Under the pieces are notes generated by a model that made no database searches, was not told the DNA's origin, and worked only from the letters and a program-made list of their open reading frames with translations. From Stomorhina lunata (taxonomy: Eukaryota > Arthropoda > Insecta > Diptera > Rhiniidae), in NCBI GenBank assembly GCA_933228675.1, contig OW121744.1, positions 61,793,928-61,857,927 of the forward strand: a DNA stretch of 64,000 nucleotides. Direction: 5' to 3'. This document shows positions 1 through 11,428 of the stretch, piece after piece. The first letter of the stretch is position 1. The number at the start of each line of letters is the position of its first letter. The position numbers were made by a program, and so were the translations under genes.

Positions 1-393
1 ATATTTTATTAAAAAAAATGAAAAAGCACGTTTTGAAAAAATAAAAAAAGGACATCTAAAAGTAAAACTCGTGAAAATAAATGCATTTTATTCAATTTAG
101 TTAATAATTGAAAAAAAGTACTAAAAAGTACCTTTTATTATACAAATTTTTTTATAAAGTAATTTTCTCTTAGAAGAAAAAATAAAAAAGCCAACATGAT
201 TTTTTTCAATGGAATTTAGCCAAAAAATAACAAAAAACGAATTTTTCAAAAAATGCAAAATAGTACGTTTTGAAGAAAAAACTCTAGAAGAAAAATTGAG
301 TAAAACTGATGTGCATGAAACGTCATTTAGTACGATCTATGGCTCCTATAAGCAAGGTACATTCAAGAGTTAGAAATAGAGTCGAAAGTTAAT
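1..393. other. AT-rich sequence, no gene seen
   Basis: A/T-run-rich DNA with no open frame of interest. It may be the decayed upstream part of the retrotransposon fragment that follows, but I see no recognisable reverse transcriptase motif here. Confidence 0.5.
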
Positions 394-719
394 TTGATGG
401 ATTTAAAAGGCCGTATGTATTTTCAAAATTGGTCTAAAATTCCGAGTTTTTGGTTTTCCAAGGCAATAAACTCAATGTCATTACATTTTTGCTGGGTTCA
501 TGGTCATTGCGACATCGAAGGCAATGAAGTTGCCGATGAAGTCGCAAGACTGAGCTCGAACAAGGAACTGATGCTCGCGGTGACAGAAATGGCACCACCT
601 CTTCATGGGCATCAAGTCTTGGTCGGTGAGGAAATAGCAAAGAACTTTCATAAGTTTTCTACTTGCACAATGTCTAGGACCTTATGGCCCGATTTAAATA
701 TACGCAAAACCAATCAGTA
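394..719 (+). pseudogene. RNase H-domain fragment of a non-LTR retrotransposon
   Basis: An open stretch of 108 codons contains the C-terminal RNase H signature: a tryptophan-valine-histidine-glycine-histidine run followed by IEGNEVADEVAR. In RNase HI-type domains this block carries the late catalytic histidine and aspartate. The earlier catalytic residues, the reverse transcriptase and the endonuclease are missing, so this is a remnant. Jockey-group elements such as the I and LOA lineages carry this domain. It abuts a mini-me-like repeat at about 717. A functional host RNase H is unlikely because the domain is incomplete. Confidence 0.65.
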
Positions 720-1001
720 AAACGGTCGTAAATCTGAAGATAATGAGAATTTTGAGGTATTTTTTGCATACATAATTCTTGTGAAAACTGTAAACCGAGA
801 TAATCGGTCCACATTTGACCCAAGCTCTCATATAAGTCCAAATGACGGAAACAGCTTAAATATATATGTTTGAGAAAATGTTAGTATGAAAGCAAAATTT
901 TGCAAATATTTGTCTTTATGCAGGAAAAAGAGCATCTTTTACCTTAGTAATGAAGGGTATCGTATAGTCGGGCTTGACCGACTATAGCACTTTCTTACTT
1001 G
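717..1001 (+). repeat. mini-me-like repeat, 3' portion
   Basis: This matches the 3' half of a family seen many times in the window (for example 11748-12395 and 54870-55152). Shared landmarks are 'ggtaaatctgaagataatgag'-like text, 'tcggtccacatttgacc', 'gaagggtatcg' and the terminal block 'cttgaccgactatagcac' ending in 'tttcttacttg'. The 5' half with the GTCY tract is absent. The family resembles the mini-me / Helentron-associated repeats described from Diptera; that name is an inference from the (TA)n and GTCY content of the fuller copies. Confidence 0.6.
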
Positions 1002-1242
1002 TCTTTTTTTAATTTTATTATCGTTACAATTTTTTAAATTTAAAATAATTGCATACAAACATTATAATGATATTTGTACAAGTTAATTATTTTTTTTAGC
1101 GAGTAAACGGTTGGATATATGTTTAATTGATATGGTTTCAATATTGCTATGAAAATATTTAGCCCATTGGGTTATTACAATTATTTACTGCAAACTCACC
1201 TCAACCGCAAAAAATTTACCAAAGCAATCACATTTGTATATA

Positions 1243-2925
1243 CAGACACGGACAAAATTTTTGGCACACTAAACATTTTTAAATAAAACAACAGAATTCT
1301 AGGAAAAAACAAACAGTATTAGGTTTTATTTTTTAATATATTGTTAACAAACTTGTACTCTCTTACATAGATACAAAAAAATAAAAATTAATTCCACTAT
1401 CTTATGAAAAAAAAAAAATAAATAAAGTTCTTAGTTCAAAATTTATGGGACAATATTATTGGCACACATTCAAAAAGTTAACATTTGTAAGGCAAAAGTA
1501 AATAATGTCAATATTTAGTAGCGTATCCTCTTTGCTTAATTACTTCACCCAATCTCCTAGGCATTGAATGCACCAATTTTTTGGTCACGTCTGAGCTGAT
1601 ATTTTTCCATTCTTGGGAGAGAATCTCTTTAAGCTGGGTTTTATTAGAAATGTTGTGCTTTCTTATACGTTTTTCCAATTCCTCCCAAAGATGTTCGATC
1701 GGATTAAGATCCGGAGATTGTGGAGGATGGGGTAAAATATGGGGTATGTTATAGGCTATCCACATACGCACATCGTGAGCCGTATGCTTCGGATCATTAT
1801 CATGTTGGAAGTAAAAATTTCTTGACAAGCCTAGCTTTTCCACAGATTTCGTAACGTTTTCTTTTAAAATATTGAGGTAAAGAGTTTTATCCATAATCTG
1901 ATCAATGAACACCAGCTCTCCAACTCCCGATGAGGCCATACATCCCCAAACCATTACCCCTCCACCACCATGTTTAACTGAACACAAAGTATTATTTTTA
2001 TCATATGCGGTGTTTGGTTTTCGCCAAACTGGTACTTTCCCATCTGATTGAAATATATTAAATTTACTTTCATCAGAAAATAGCACATTGTCCCAGAAGT
2101 CTTCTCCCTTGTTTCTAAACTCTTTAGCATAACTTAACCTTTTCTTTTTGTTGTTTTCACTGATAAGAGGTTTTCTTCTAGCTACTCTAGATTTATACCC
2201 AGCTCGATGCAGTGTCCTGCGTATAGTTTTTGGGTGAATTTCTTTTCCAAACTCTTCTTTTACTTCAGAAGCAAGCCGAGTAGACGTCAATCTTGGGTTT
2301 TTCTTGATTTTTCTTACAATTTGCACCTCTTCTCTCTCACTAAGAACACGAGGCCGACCAGTATGTCTTTTGCTAGACAAATTGGTTGAACCAGCAAAAC
2401 GTTTTATGATATTTCGTATGGTAAATCGGCTCCGACCCATAATTTCGCCTATTTCTGCATACGATTTTTGCTGATTATGCAGATGTAAAATAATTTTTCG
2501 CTCGGCTACGGTTGTTTCCTTCCTCTTTGGGCACATTTTTAATTATTTACCACAATTTCACTATTTATGAAATGCAAAATGTAATTAAAATTTTTTATAC
2601 AGCGTCATTTGAAAAAAAAACGGAACTTTCCAACTGTCAACAACTTTAAGTGATGCCATATCGAAATGGTGTTAAATCTACATATAGCCACATCTTTTTA
2701 TCTGTGCCAATAATTTTGTCCCCTAAAATATGAACTAAAAATTTTTAATGACTGTTTTTCTTCAAACATGCAGAATTAATATTAAATTTTGTGTACCTAT
2801 GTTATGAAGTACAAGTTGGTTAAGAACATATTAGAAAAGAGAAAGTGATCCCATTTGTTTTTCTTGTAGAATTCTTTTGTTTTATTAAAAAATACTTAGT
2901 GTGCCAAAAATATTGTCCGCGTCTG
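1243..2925 (-). mobile_element. Tc1-like DNA transposon, apparently complete
   Basis: Terminal inverted repeats of about 60 bp bound a 1683-bp element. The left end begins CAGACACGGACAAAATTTTT; the right end, read inward, begins CAGACGCGGACAATATTTTT. The arms differ at only a few positions and are flanked by TA on both sides (1241-1242 and 2926-2927), the target duplication of Tc1/mariner elements. It encodes one uninterrupted transposase (1508-2536, minus strand). The right end lies 99 bp from the proposed TMEM223 start codon, so the insertion may have replaced or moved that gene's promoter or 5' UTR. Confidence 0.93.
1508..2536 (-). CDS. Tc1-like transposase (DD34E)
   Basis: An uninterrupted 342-aa protein, the usual size for Tc1-family transposases. 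It should cut and paste its own element by binding the inverted repeats. The first ~110 residues form a bipartite helix-turn-helix region (AERKIILHLHNQQKSYAEIG, then a second domain near KTIRRTLHRAGYKSR). A GRPR AT-hook-like motif lies between them. The DDE domain shows the first aspartate in LFSDESKF, the second in FQHDNDPKH and the glutamate in SPDLNPIEHLWE. I count exactly 34 residues between the second and third acids, hence DD34E. A GGGGVMVWG glycine-rich box is present. No stop or frameshift is visible, so the copy may be active or very recent. Placement within Tc1 (Bari-like or other) is not resolved. Confidence 0.93.
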   Translation of the reverse strand: MCPKRKETTVAERKIILHLHNQQKSYAEIGEIMGRSRFTIRNIIKRFAGSTNLSSKRHTGRPRVLSEREEVQIVRKIKKNPRLTSTRLASEVKEEFGKEIHPKTIRRTLHRAGYKSRVARRKPLISENNKKKRLSYAKEFRNKGEDFWDNVLFSDESKFNIFQSDGKVPVWRKPNTAYDKNNTLCSVKHGGGGVMVWGCMASSGVGELVFIDQIMDKTLYLNILKENVTKSVEKLGLSRNFYFQHDNDPKHTAHDVRMWIAYNIPHILPHPPQSPDLNPIEHLWEELEKRIRKHNISNKTQLKEILSQEWKNISSDVTKKLVHSMPRRLGEVIKQRGYATKY

Positions 2926-3024
2926 TATCTAGTTTGATTTCTTCACATGCAGTTTGTTATAAATTGTAGGCCAGCTGTTTTATTTAGGTTATGTTTAAAC
3001 ATTTTAAATATCAAAAACAATAAA

Positions 3025-3822
3025 ATGAGCAATTTGTTAAGATTAGTTTTAAATCAAAGTAAAAATCTTTGCAATAAAACACCTGCCCGTTTATTCAACA
3101 TCCAGCATCATGTATTGAATCTTAGGAAATCAATTACAACCAAAGTATTCCAACAATCAACCACAAAACCTTTTACCGGACTACAGCGCTCAAACTTATG
3201 TACTAGAGCGTATGACATAAACACTAACGTAGCCAAAGATATTATTTTGTATAAATATGAAAATCCAAGGTTTTTTAAGATTTTAAACATATTTGGAATA
3301 TGCCAATTCATGTTCTGGACCTATTTGTCACATTTTGCTTTTACCACATTGAGAGATGCTCCAGTGGAGCACAAAGAAGGCGAGGAATTGAAATGGTTCG
3401 AGCGAATAAATTTGGGTGAAAATAAGTACCGTAATGGCATTACAGCGTTAACCTTTTTAATAGGTAAAATCTAAGACAAATATACACTATAAAACTGTCA
3501 TTTAATGTTTCGACTATATTTCATTGCAGGGTATGGCATCTTGGCGGCTGTTTGGATGTTTACATTACGCTCTGTGAGATTTTTAATACTTCGAAAAGGT
3601 GGACAGAATTGCTCTCTGGTAACATACGGGCCCTTTGGTAATAATCGTATAATGACTGTACCTTTAAAGAGTATATCGGCCCAACAACCTAGAGAACTGG
3701 CGGAGGCTCTGCTACCATTGAAAGTGCGTAATCGTTCACTATTTTACGTGCTCGATATGAGGGGAGAGTTTAAGAATATTCAACTTTATGATTACACTGC
3801 CGGCCTTAATAGACGTTTTTAA
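3025..3822 (+). CDS. TMEM223 homologue, mitochondrial inner-membrane protein
   Basis: Two coding exons, 3025-3463 and 3530-3822, give 243 aa. The 66-bp intron has GT/AG borders and splits a glycine codon, and the spliced frame reads through cleanly (TFLI-GYGILAAVW). I chose the ATG at 3025 because the protein then starts with a short hydrophobic, Arg/Lys/Asn-rich leader without acids, as expected of a mitochondrial presequence. An in-frame ATG at 2947 lies closer to the Tc1 element. Two hydrophobic segments (about residues 84-104 and 137-160) fit the two-helix TMEM223 family. In human cells TMEM223 acts in cytochrome c oxidase assembly and COX1 translation. The ILYKYENPRFFK block before helix 1 is the clearest family signature. 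It is convergent with Nop10, the stop codons 156 bp apart. Family assignment is from memory of the family. Confidence 0.85.
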
Positions 3823-3865
3823 TTTTAGTAAGAAATGATGAAACTGTTAAATAGTATACATAGTT

Positions 3866-3886
3866 AATAAATCATTGTAATTTATT
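3866..3886. promoter_or_regulatory. Crossing poly(A) signals of two convergent genes
   Basis: AATAAA on the plus strand at 3866-3871 follows the TMEM223 stop by 43 bp. AATAAA on the minus strand (TTTATT at 3881-3886) follows the Nop10 stop by about 90 bp. Each signal lies upstream of the other gene's cleavage site, so the two 3' UTRs probably overlap by tens of bases. Confidence 0.6.
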
Positions 3887-3978
3887 GGTGAAAAAAGTTA
3901 GAAATGTTGTCTACTGAAGTCTTACAAGGTAAAAAATACACTTAATCTATTTGGAAATCACACAAAAGGGGGTCGTAT

Positions 3979-4237
3979 TTAATAAACAGGCTCCGGTTTT
4001 TGTGTTAATAACAAGCCGAAACGTTTTTTGATGGTGAGACGTTGTCTGGAGTACTTATCCTCAGGAGAAAAGTGAGCAGGATGAGCAGAAATGGTTGGTA
4101 GACCGTCTTCGGTACGTTTCTAAAAATAATTAAAAACATTAACAATTGTACTCATCTTTTGTAGTAATTCCAGATAATATTACCTTCAAAGTGTAGACAC
4201 GTTCGCCGTTTTCGTTTAATGTGTACATTAAATACAT
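3979..4237 (-). CDS. Nop10: NOP10, H/ACA ribonucleoprotein subunit 3
   Basis: Two coding exons on the minus strand, 4237-4184 and 4119-3979, give exactly 64 aa, the family's usual length. Exon 1 encodes [18 protein letters not shown] and the intron (4183-4120) has GT/AG borders in phase 0. Exon 2 holds the conserved blocks [20 protein letters not shown] and [13 protein letters not shown]10 is the small rigid subunit of the H/ACA complex with dyskerin/Nop60B, NHP2 and GAR1. It works in the nucleolus and Cajal bodies to pseudouridylate rRNA and snRNA. Every hallmark position I know in the human protein (SAHPA-FSPDDKYS, TIKKRF) is kept. The gene is easily missed because each exon is short. A CATCGATAA near 4419, similar to a DRE, lies about 180 bp upstream of the start. 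Confidence 0.95.
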
Positions 4238-6360
4238 TTTTCTGTAATTTAGATTGATAGAAATTTAAAGATTTGTTTAGTACGCGACGACTTAACACGT
4301 GCAATATATTTTTCAATAATAAAAACAACAGGGCGGACTGTAGTAGGCAACAAAATTAATTGCAGTATTGCCAGTCTCAAAGATTTTTATAAAGCAGGAT
4401 GTTTTGTAGAGATGCCAGACATCGATAAAGTGACTTTCATACCCGACACCTACATAAAGCACTCATAATAAAATAATATGATTTATTTATTTCATTCATA
4501 TTTGTAATAAAAAGCCTCCAAAGGCAAATATTACAGTATTACTTACCAACATTGCCTGAGATTAGCAAAAAATGTATTTATATCCTAATTAAACATTTCA
4601 TAATTTTTAAATTAAAAATAAAAATAACGCATAGGTAATATATTTAAAATATTTAAAAGTTTAACATACTAAGAGGTATTTGTGTAATGCTTCTTTGTGG
4701 ATTTAAGTGTTCATAGTGGTTTTATATGAGAGCAATTGTAAAATCTAGATCGATTTACAATTTCAATTCAAAATTTTATACACTTGCTAATAGCCATAAA
4801 TAATTTGATATGAGGAAGGATTTATATAAGAGCTGTAATCACATGAGGACAGATTGTCAAATAATTTCACTCGCTGCCTGTCAGTTATAAAAAACTGATC
4901 TGTACTAAATTCTAGTATCACATCTACTATAATTTAATATTTATTAGCATTTAACTGGTTTTCGGGTATAGGTTTATTTAATCATTGTGGACCGATTTTC
5001 ATTAAATTTGAAATAATTTATCAGTATTAAAGTGATTTCTGCTGTGGCATTATATGGGAGCTATAATCAAATGTGAAACGATTTCGTCCAATTTCAATAC
5101 CAAACATTGTTTCCTTTTGGGTTTTGAGTCAATATTATGGGAATTACAAACGGAATGACACTCTTAGTAATAGTTGTAGACATAATATATCAGTTTTTAA
5201 ACAAACATGACCAACTTTCGATAATAAGCGTTCAGTATTTCTGGTATCCCTCTCGCGCCACAGACTGCGTTGCCTAATCTCAAATAGTATACTAAATCTA
5301 GAAGTAGAAGTTATTATAGCGTTGAATGTGTTACTCTTTTTAATACGAACTGAGTTCACGAATAGTAACGTTCGCAAAATAAACTCATTCATTGCATTCA
5401 TTATTTTCTATTCCCTGACCATCAGCCACCTGCTTAACATAGTTTGCAGGAAAATCATCTAGGTCTGTTGGTTGGTCTTTTAGTCAGGCGTATTGTGTGT
5501 GTATTGCGTAAGAAATTTCGAGTTTAGACACATAAACCAGAACTAGACTGAGGACGAAACTGTCAAGTACATTTAAGAGACGTCAAAAGTACATTTAAAA
5601 GACGTCATCTTCATATATGAAATGTCATTATACATTTTTTTTGCTATTTTGGCTATTTTTTTTGTGCTTAGTAAAACATATGATCGCACTCTATGCGGTA
5701 CTCTATGTTTAGACACTTGTTCCCTAAACTTGTTAGAGCATATTCCATTGCGACGGTGATTTAGTAGTTCGTTACCAATTAACACTTTCGAACTCTTCTG
5801 CACATGGTAGAGTGCCTAAAAAATAGACTTTAACAATATATGAAAGTTGTATTACATTTTTCATCGGATATACATAGATGGTATATATATTAAAGAGATC
5901 AGCTGGATTGAAGTGTCTTCTTATACATCCAGAAAACTGAGGCACCTGAGTGCTTCTTTTGGCACTTGAAAAATCTGGTTTGTCCACAGAATCCTCATGC
6001 TCAGAATATTAAAAATATTTGTTTAATGATTAGTTTACATGTTGCCTAACAGCTAAAACCGCCTTAAATTTTTTCAGAGCCAAAACATAACTTTTGCCAA
6101 GACGGTGGATTGAATAACACTACGAAATTCATACTGGCGGTATCTTAGTAGTTTGTTAGATTTGATAACATGTTATTAATGACACACTCATTCGGATACC
6201 CAATTGGTCAATTATGATTCCTTTTGGGAACAGACAAAAAATAAAAAAAACTGCATAACAAATAAGAGAAGTTGTTTAATGTAGACATTGGGTTATTTCG
6301 TTTGGTGCTTTTAAAAAAAGAAATGTTGACAGCACTAAAAGCGAATTGACAGTTTGTACA
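4238..6360. other. Intergenic AT-rich sequence with a decayed mini-me-like stretch
   Basis: The first ~200 bp is probably the Nop10 5' flank. Between about 4700 and 5140 phrases such as 'atatgagagc', 'tgtggaccgatttt' and 'tatatgggagctataatcaa' recall the minus orientation of the mini-me-like family, heavily decayed. I see no coding region; the short open frames here lack any recognisable protein feature. Confidence 0.4.
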
Positions 6361-6566
6361 ATTTGACAATTGAATTTTATTGTTTGTGTGTGCGAAAGAC
6401 GGCATTTTTCGGTTGCGGATAATTTTTTTTCGATTCGTACAAATGCAATGAAAATTCATCAATAAATTAAAAAAAAAATATATAGAAAAATTTTAATAAA
6501 CAATTTGAAGTGTTTTAAAATACCTTTTTGTTAAAAAGGTTTTTATTTATTAAATGTATTTTAGTG
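6361..6566 (+). other. Possible untranslated first exon with splice donor
   Basis: A less A/T-monotonous stretch (near 'gcgaaagacggcatttttcg') ends at a strong donor, TTAGTG|GTAAGT at 6566/6567. There is no open frame. It could be a non-coding first exon of windei or of an unrelated transcript. The evidence is only the donor and the composition. Confidence 0.2.
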
Positions 6567-7816
6567 GTAAGTTAATTTTTAATGCAATTTTTTACGAATG
6601 TATGTATGTATGCGAGAAAGTGTGTGTGTGTATCGTAAATTGGAAATGTTTCCCAAACAAATGTGCCACAATTGTTTATGTTCATTATTAGAGTTGCCAA
6701 GTTTTGTTTATTTCTAATGTTTCTGTGATACAAGATTTAAATTGACTTGTATAGATTTACTGTGTTTACAAAAAAAAAAAAATGTATCGACAGTTGAAAA
6801 TAAGATGACTTGATACCAAGCTTGTTTTTCAAACATTTTTCAAATTTATGCCGATGTTCAGAATATAGTTATATATATTTTTTTGCAAATTTATTCTCAA
6901 ATGTGAAAGATTATTATTTTTCAAATCGATATTAAGCTAATTTTCAAATTATTATCAAACCCTAAGATAAATTAAAAATAATTTTAAATGTAAATTTTTC
7001 TTAATTTGATCTCAAACGTTGGTCATTTCAAATGAGAACATAAATTGAATACTGGTCACATTTTGTACCTATATTAACCCATTTTATTTCTCGAATTATT
7101 TTATTAGCCTACTTTCACACCAGTCAGGTTTGGCTCATCAAATCTTGACAGAATTGAAATTGATACAAACTTTACCGTACTATCAAGTTAACGAAAAATT
7201 TGAAAATTTGTATGAAATTTAAGAAAAATAAAAGCTAATAAAGAAAATGTTCAATTATCGAGTTTTCTGTTTATTTTTACAAGATAAAAAATGGAATATA
7301 AATAAAAAAATATTAAATTGTTTTCAAAATGTAAGTCTTCAGATTAGTGTTCACAATTCAAAAACTTTTAAGACTTGAAAAAATAAATTAATTTCTCAAT
7401 TTTAGAATATATTTATTAAAAAGGTTTATCAAAATTTGGGACATCAAACATTTAATTAAAAAGTTTTACTGTAGTGTATTGCACTAAGAATTTTAGAATA
7501 AACTCCACTATTTTTTTGAACGCTATTATTTTCAAAAGTTTTTCAAATCATCTTTAATTTGAGAATAAACACTTTTTCTTCTACAATTGTTTTAACTCTA
7601 AAGATTGACAAACACAAAAACACGATGTAATGTGGGTTGGAAAAAATATACTAAGCGGGAAAAATATACAGTCTTTAAAACGACTAGTGTAATATGTGGT
7701 TCAAGTTTACTTTTTAGCTTCTGTGGTTCTGAAGATATGTGCAAACCTATAAAGAAATTTTCTTATTTGCAATTTGAATGCAGACATGTGGAAACCTATA
7801 AAACTTGGAAATATTC
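6567..7816. other. AT-rich non-coding sequence
   Basis: Long A/T runs and short direct repeats; no gene or recognisable mobile element seen. Confidence 0.5.
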
Positions 7817-7954
7817 AGCCTTATTTGGGTTGTTGAATATATGACTTCGACTACGACAGTTAGTACTAGATTAATGAAATTTTGTTGATGTTTTCTTTAA
7901 TCTTGTACTAACTGTCGTAGTCGAAGTCGTATATTCAAAACCCGTAATAAGGCT
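7817..7954. repeat. 138-nt hairpin with 58-nt arms
   Basis: Positions 7817-7874 and 7897-7954 are nearly perfect inverted repeats separated by 22 bp. The core 'gacttcgactacgacagtta' reappears in reverse complement at 7907-7930. Mismatches are few and concentrated near 7827-7840. The RNA of either strand would fold into one long stem. It may be a fold-back transposon remnant, a hairpin-RNA (endo-siRNA) source or a pre-miRNA-like structure; sequence alone does not decide. Confidence 0.85.
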
Positions 7955-7974
7955 GATTTACTTGATAAAAAGGA

Positions 7975-8178
7975 CATACGGTTTTGCAAACAGCTATAAA
8001 TATGATTTTTTAATTTACTGAAATTTCAGACAAGCTATACAATAGTTAACCAAACCTATAAACTGGTTAATATCCGCTTGATTAAAAGGTCACAAGATTT
8101 TGAAAACGTAGCAAAAAAAAAAAAAATGATTTGATTTTGCAGAAATTTCAGACGAGCTATACAGTAGTTAACGAGAAC
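7975..8178. repeat. Diverged direct duplication, period about 118 bp
   Basis: 'gaaatttcagacaagctata' near 8022 recurs as 'gaaatttcagacgagctata' near 8141, each followed by 'cagtagttaac'-like text, with similar A-rich flanks. Two old tandem copies. Confidence 0.5.
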
Positions 8179-11100
8179 TAACTTCTAACTATTCTAATAT
8201 TGAATTATTCAAGTTTATCACAATTTAAGACAAATTAATTACAACTTCATTAGAGAACTTTAAAAGCTTTTTTAATTTATTATCATTAAAGATTAATTTA
8301 TATGTGTAAAAGGGTAAAATTTTGTAAAATAAATATCTTCTAAACCGAAGTCCGTACAAACAAAAGTTATATTTAAATCGAAAACACTTGTCTGGTACCT
8401 TTGGAAAATTTAAATCAGAGCATAAATTTTATACCAATATGTTCGAAAACAAAATGTTTCTCGACTTCTAATTACGTGAAATTTGGCAATTGTGGCCACA
8501 AAAAAATCTGTCATCATGGTATGATATTGCACGGATATGTTCACAAACGTTTCAATCTTCTTGCAATAAATCAAAACTTTTTGATCTCTTGTACAACCAA
8601 CCACAAGGACCAAACAAACGTTGTAATTAGCTTTACAGCCGTGTCCAGTTTTATCAACTATCGCAGCTTCTGTGGCTTGCTTGCCAATTCACTAACTTTC
8701 GAAGTAAACTATGTTCGATCGGATTTTTACAGTTAAAATTTTGCAACTTTTTACTAAATCAATGCCAATGGAAGACTTCTTAATTCTTGACATTTTATTA
8801 TTTGTTTGCTAATTTACTTCATAAACTCGAATTTGTTAACCCTATCTAGTAAAATATTTGCTTGATTTGTTTAATAACATTTCTTACTTAGATTTATTAA
8901 TTTTTATATTTTTTGGACATTTTTGGCGATTTTTGTTAATCACTTTAGGAGTGATTATAGAATAACAGGTAATCTCAAATAATATAGTGTCTGTGCAAAG
9001 ATACCAAATACTGACTTTATTTGGATTCAAAATCTAGGGTTTGTCTAAATTTAACTGAAAATTACATTTATTTTTACTTTTTCAGCTTTTTTAAAAACAA
9101 AAGCTACAATTTGCTTTTAAACGATATAATCCGAAAACATAACCTCAAAAATATATTTTATCGATTTCTGTTTATTATGTCTCAAAATTATAAATTGGTC
9201 TACTTAAGCGCTTAAATTAAAGAAAATTATTTTCATTTTGGTATGAGAAGCTTAAAATCTTAAAAGAATTAGAAAAAAATACTTACATAATTCAATATGG
9301 CGGCCGCCTAAACGAGTCATGGAAAATTTTCAAGTCAGTTCATAGCACATACTTACATAAATATATAGTAGATAATTTTCAGACAGAGTAGGTACATATT
9401 ATAAGTTATACAAGCTTTTTGTCGTATTATTTTATATTTTTATACATTTTGTTTGCCTGTTAAAGACCTCAATCTTGCACATAGTATACGAATACTCGAT
9501 TTTGTTCTCTCTTTCTCTCTTCTAGCAACTTAAATCTTTGTACTCTCTTCCTCACTTGTTCTGTTCTCTCTCTTTCTATTTCTTGCTTATATTTTTTTGT
9601 TAAAAAAGATTTTTATTAAAAAATTATCGATTTATTCTAATTTTATATAGACCGATTCTAAAATATTAAAGTTTGACAAATTGTTACTGGTGCCTTTGTT
9701 TCTTCTCTTTTTGAGTATTGTTGTACTTAAAGTACCGGGGTAAAACAAGTGTCTTGTTTTATTTTAGGCGATTACCCATACATGTTGTATGTGCAAGAAT
9801 TATCTGTGTAGTGTGTATGTGTGATAATCGTGTGTTTGTATGTTTACTTGATGATTGAATAGGTCATATAGATTTTTACTTGTTTTGCTGAATCTTGATA
9901 TATTCTTATCGATAAGAATCTGTTAGGAACGATATATACATATTTTATCAGTTTTTAGAAGTTATCGGGACATATTGCCATTAAAAACCTTAACATATGT
10001 AAATGCATTTTTGTACTGCAACAACAATTTATTTATATCTATGTATGTATATATAAATGGTGTAAAGGGTGGGCAAATTTAAAAGTCATGCTATAAACAC
10101 AATCACGAATGCAGGCTACGAGCTACAACATGTCAAATTTAGAATACAGGCAATCAAATGGAAATTATTATTTAAGCGTCAACACAGCCACACGACTATC
10201 GACCACCGTTGTAGCTGTAACCAAAATTAAACTTTGTAATTTCTATTTTTGTTGGCGACAGTAACAAATTTAGTGCTGTCAACACCATAGAATATTGAAA
10301 TAAACGAGCGATTTAAACCAATTAACTTTATTTACCATAATTTGTATGGGAGCCAAAAAAAACACTACAGGCGTATAGCAAAAACCTAGAAAATATTTTT
10401 TTTTATTATTATATCGTTACACTATAAAAGTTTTAAAAGCCGGTAAATGTTAATATAAGATATTTCAGCATAAAAATCAAGATTAAATTTGAATAAAAAG
10501 CTATGTATAGATTATATCTCAATATAAAGGAAACATTTTTTTTTAAACCTGTGTTTATTATCTGGAATTGGGCTGTATCAGATGAAACATTAACTCTTCT
10601 TTTATCATTGACACCTTTGATGGTTTCATAGTAAACTAAAAGGTGATATGTCTCTAATTAAATCGTATTCAGAATACCTGCATTTATTTAAAAATGCATT
10701 ATACAAAATGACTTCTTTAATAGTTTGGTAAGAGTACCTTTGATGTATGAAATGCATAATTCGAAATAAACGAGGGAGTTTATGGACCATTTTCAAAGCT
10801 TTGCTTTGTATAACTTGAATTTTTTTTTATGTGAATTTTAGCCGCTCCCCCAAACAGAGCATTGGTCTTATTACCGTTTTGGAAATTACTAGTTTATTAT
10901 CCGTGTTAAGCTGGGATCTTCTGTTGTGTAAAGGGTAGATGGCTCTGAAGCATAACCTAGAAAATATTCACTTCCTACACAATGAATAGAATTTTGGATA
11001 AAGCTATGAGCTACATTAAGGTTGTCAAACGTAAAACTAAAGTTTAACATCTTGAAGAAATTCACAAAAGTCCTATTTATGCTCTGAACGTATATTTGAT

Positions 11101-11428
11101 ATATGGAAAGAACATTCAAATATCTATAAAAATTAATTTTAATTTTGTGATTATCTCTTTTATGTTTCAAGATATTTAGTGTTGAACGTTTGTTTCACAT
11201 AACTTTGGCAAATTGACAAATTGCTTGGTTTGAAACTCATAACTTCTAACTTGCTACCTAGATCAAGTTTAGTATCAAGAAATTGGCTTTCAGAATATTG
11301 TCAAACGACACCTTCATTAGTTTTCAGTTAATATTTTCAGGTTTCTTAGGGAAACTTTCTTGGAATTAGGCGTAGATTTCGATTTTACTATACGCCTGTT
11401 TATGAAAAAAATCTACCCACCCTAAATA
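8179..11428. other. Long AT-rich non-coding stretch
   Basis: No gene recognised. Notable points: a GC-rich ATGGCGGCCGCC at 9297-9308; CT-rich runs at 9502-9590; 'agggtgggcaaatttaaa' at 10067, which mirrors 'caaatttgcccaccct' at 13363-13378 and may be a mariner-type terminal repeat. Positions 10700-11170 look like a retrotransposon scrap on the minus strand, but I could not identify a domain. Confidence 0.4.

Noticed and set aside
5144..6462. Four minus-strand frames of 71-85 codons
   Set aside because: No recognisable domain, no splice-consistent neighbours and AT-rich composition; expected by chance.
8401..8736. 111-codon plus-strand frame
   Set aside because: No family features, and it contains 'ccacaaaaaaatctgt' text shared with the decayed mariner at 25880, so it is repeat-derived.
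10889..11170. 93-codon minus-strand frame
   Set aside because: It may derive from a retroelement, but no reverse transcriptase, RNase H or zinc-knuckle motif can be recognised.
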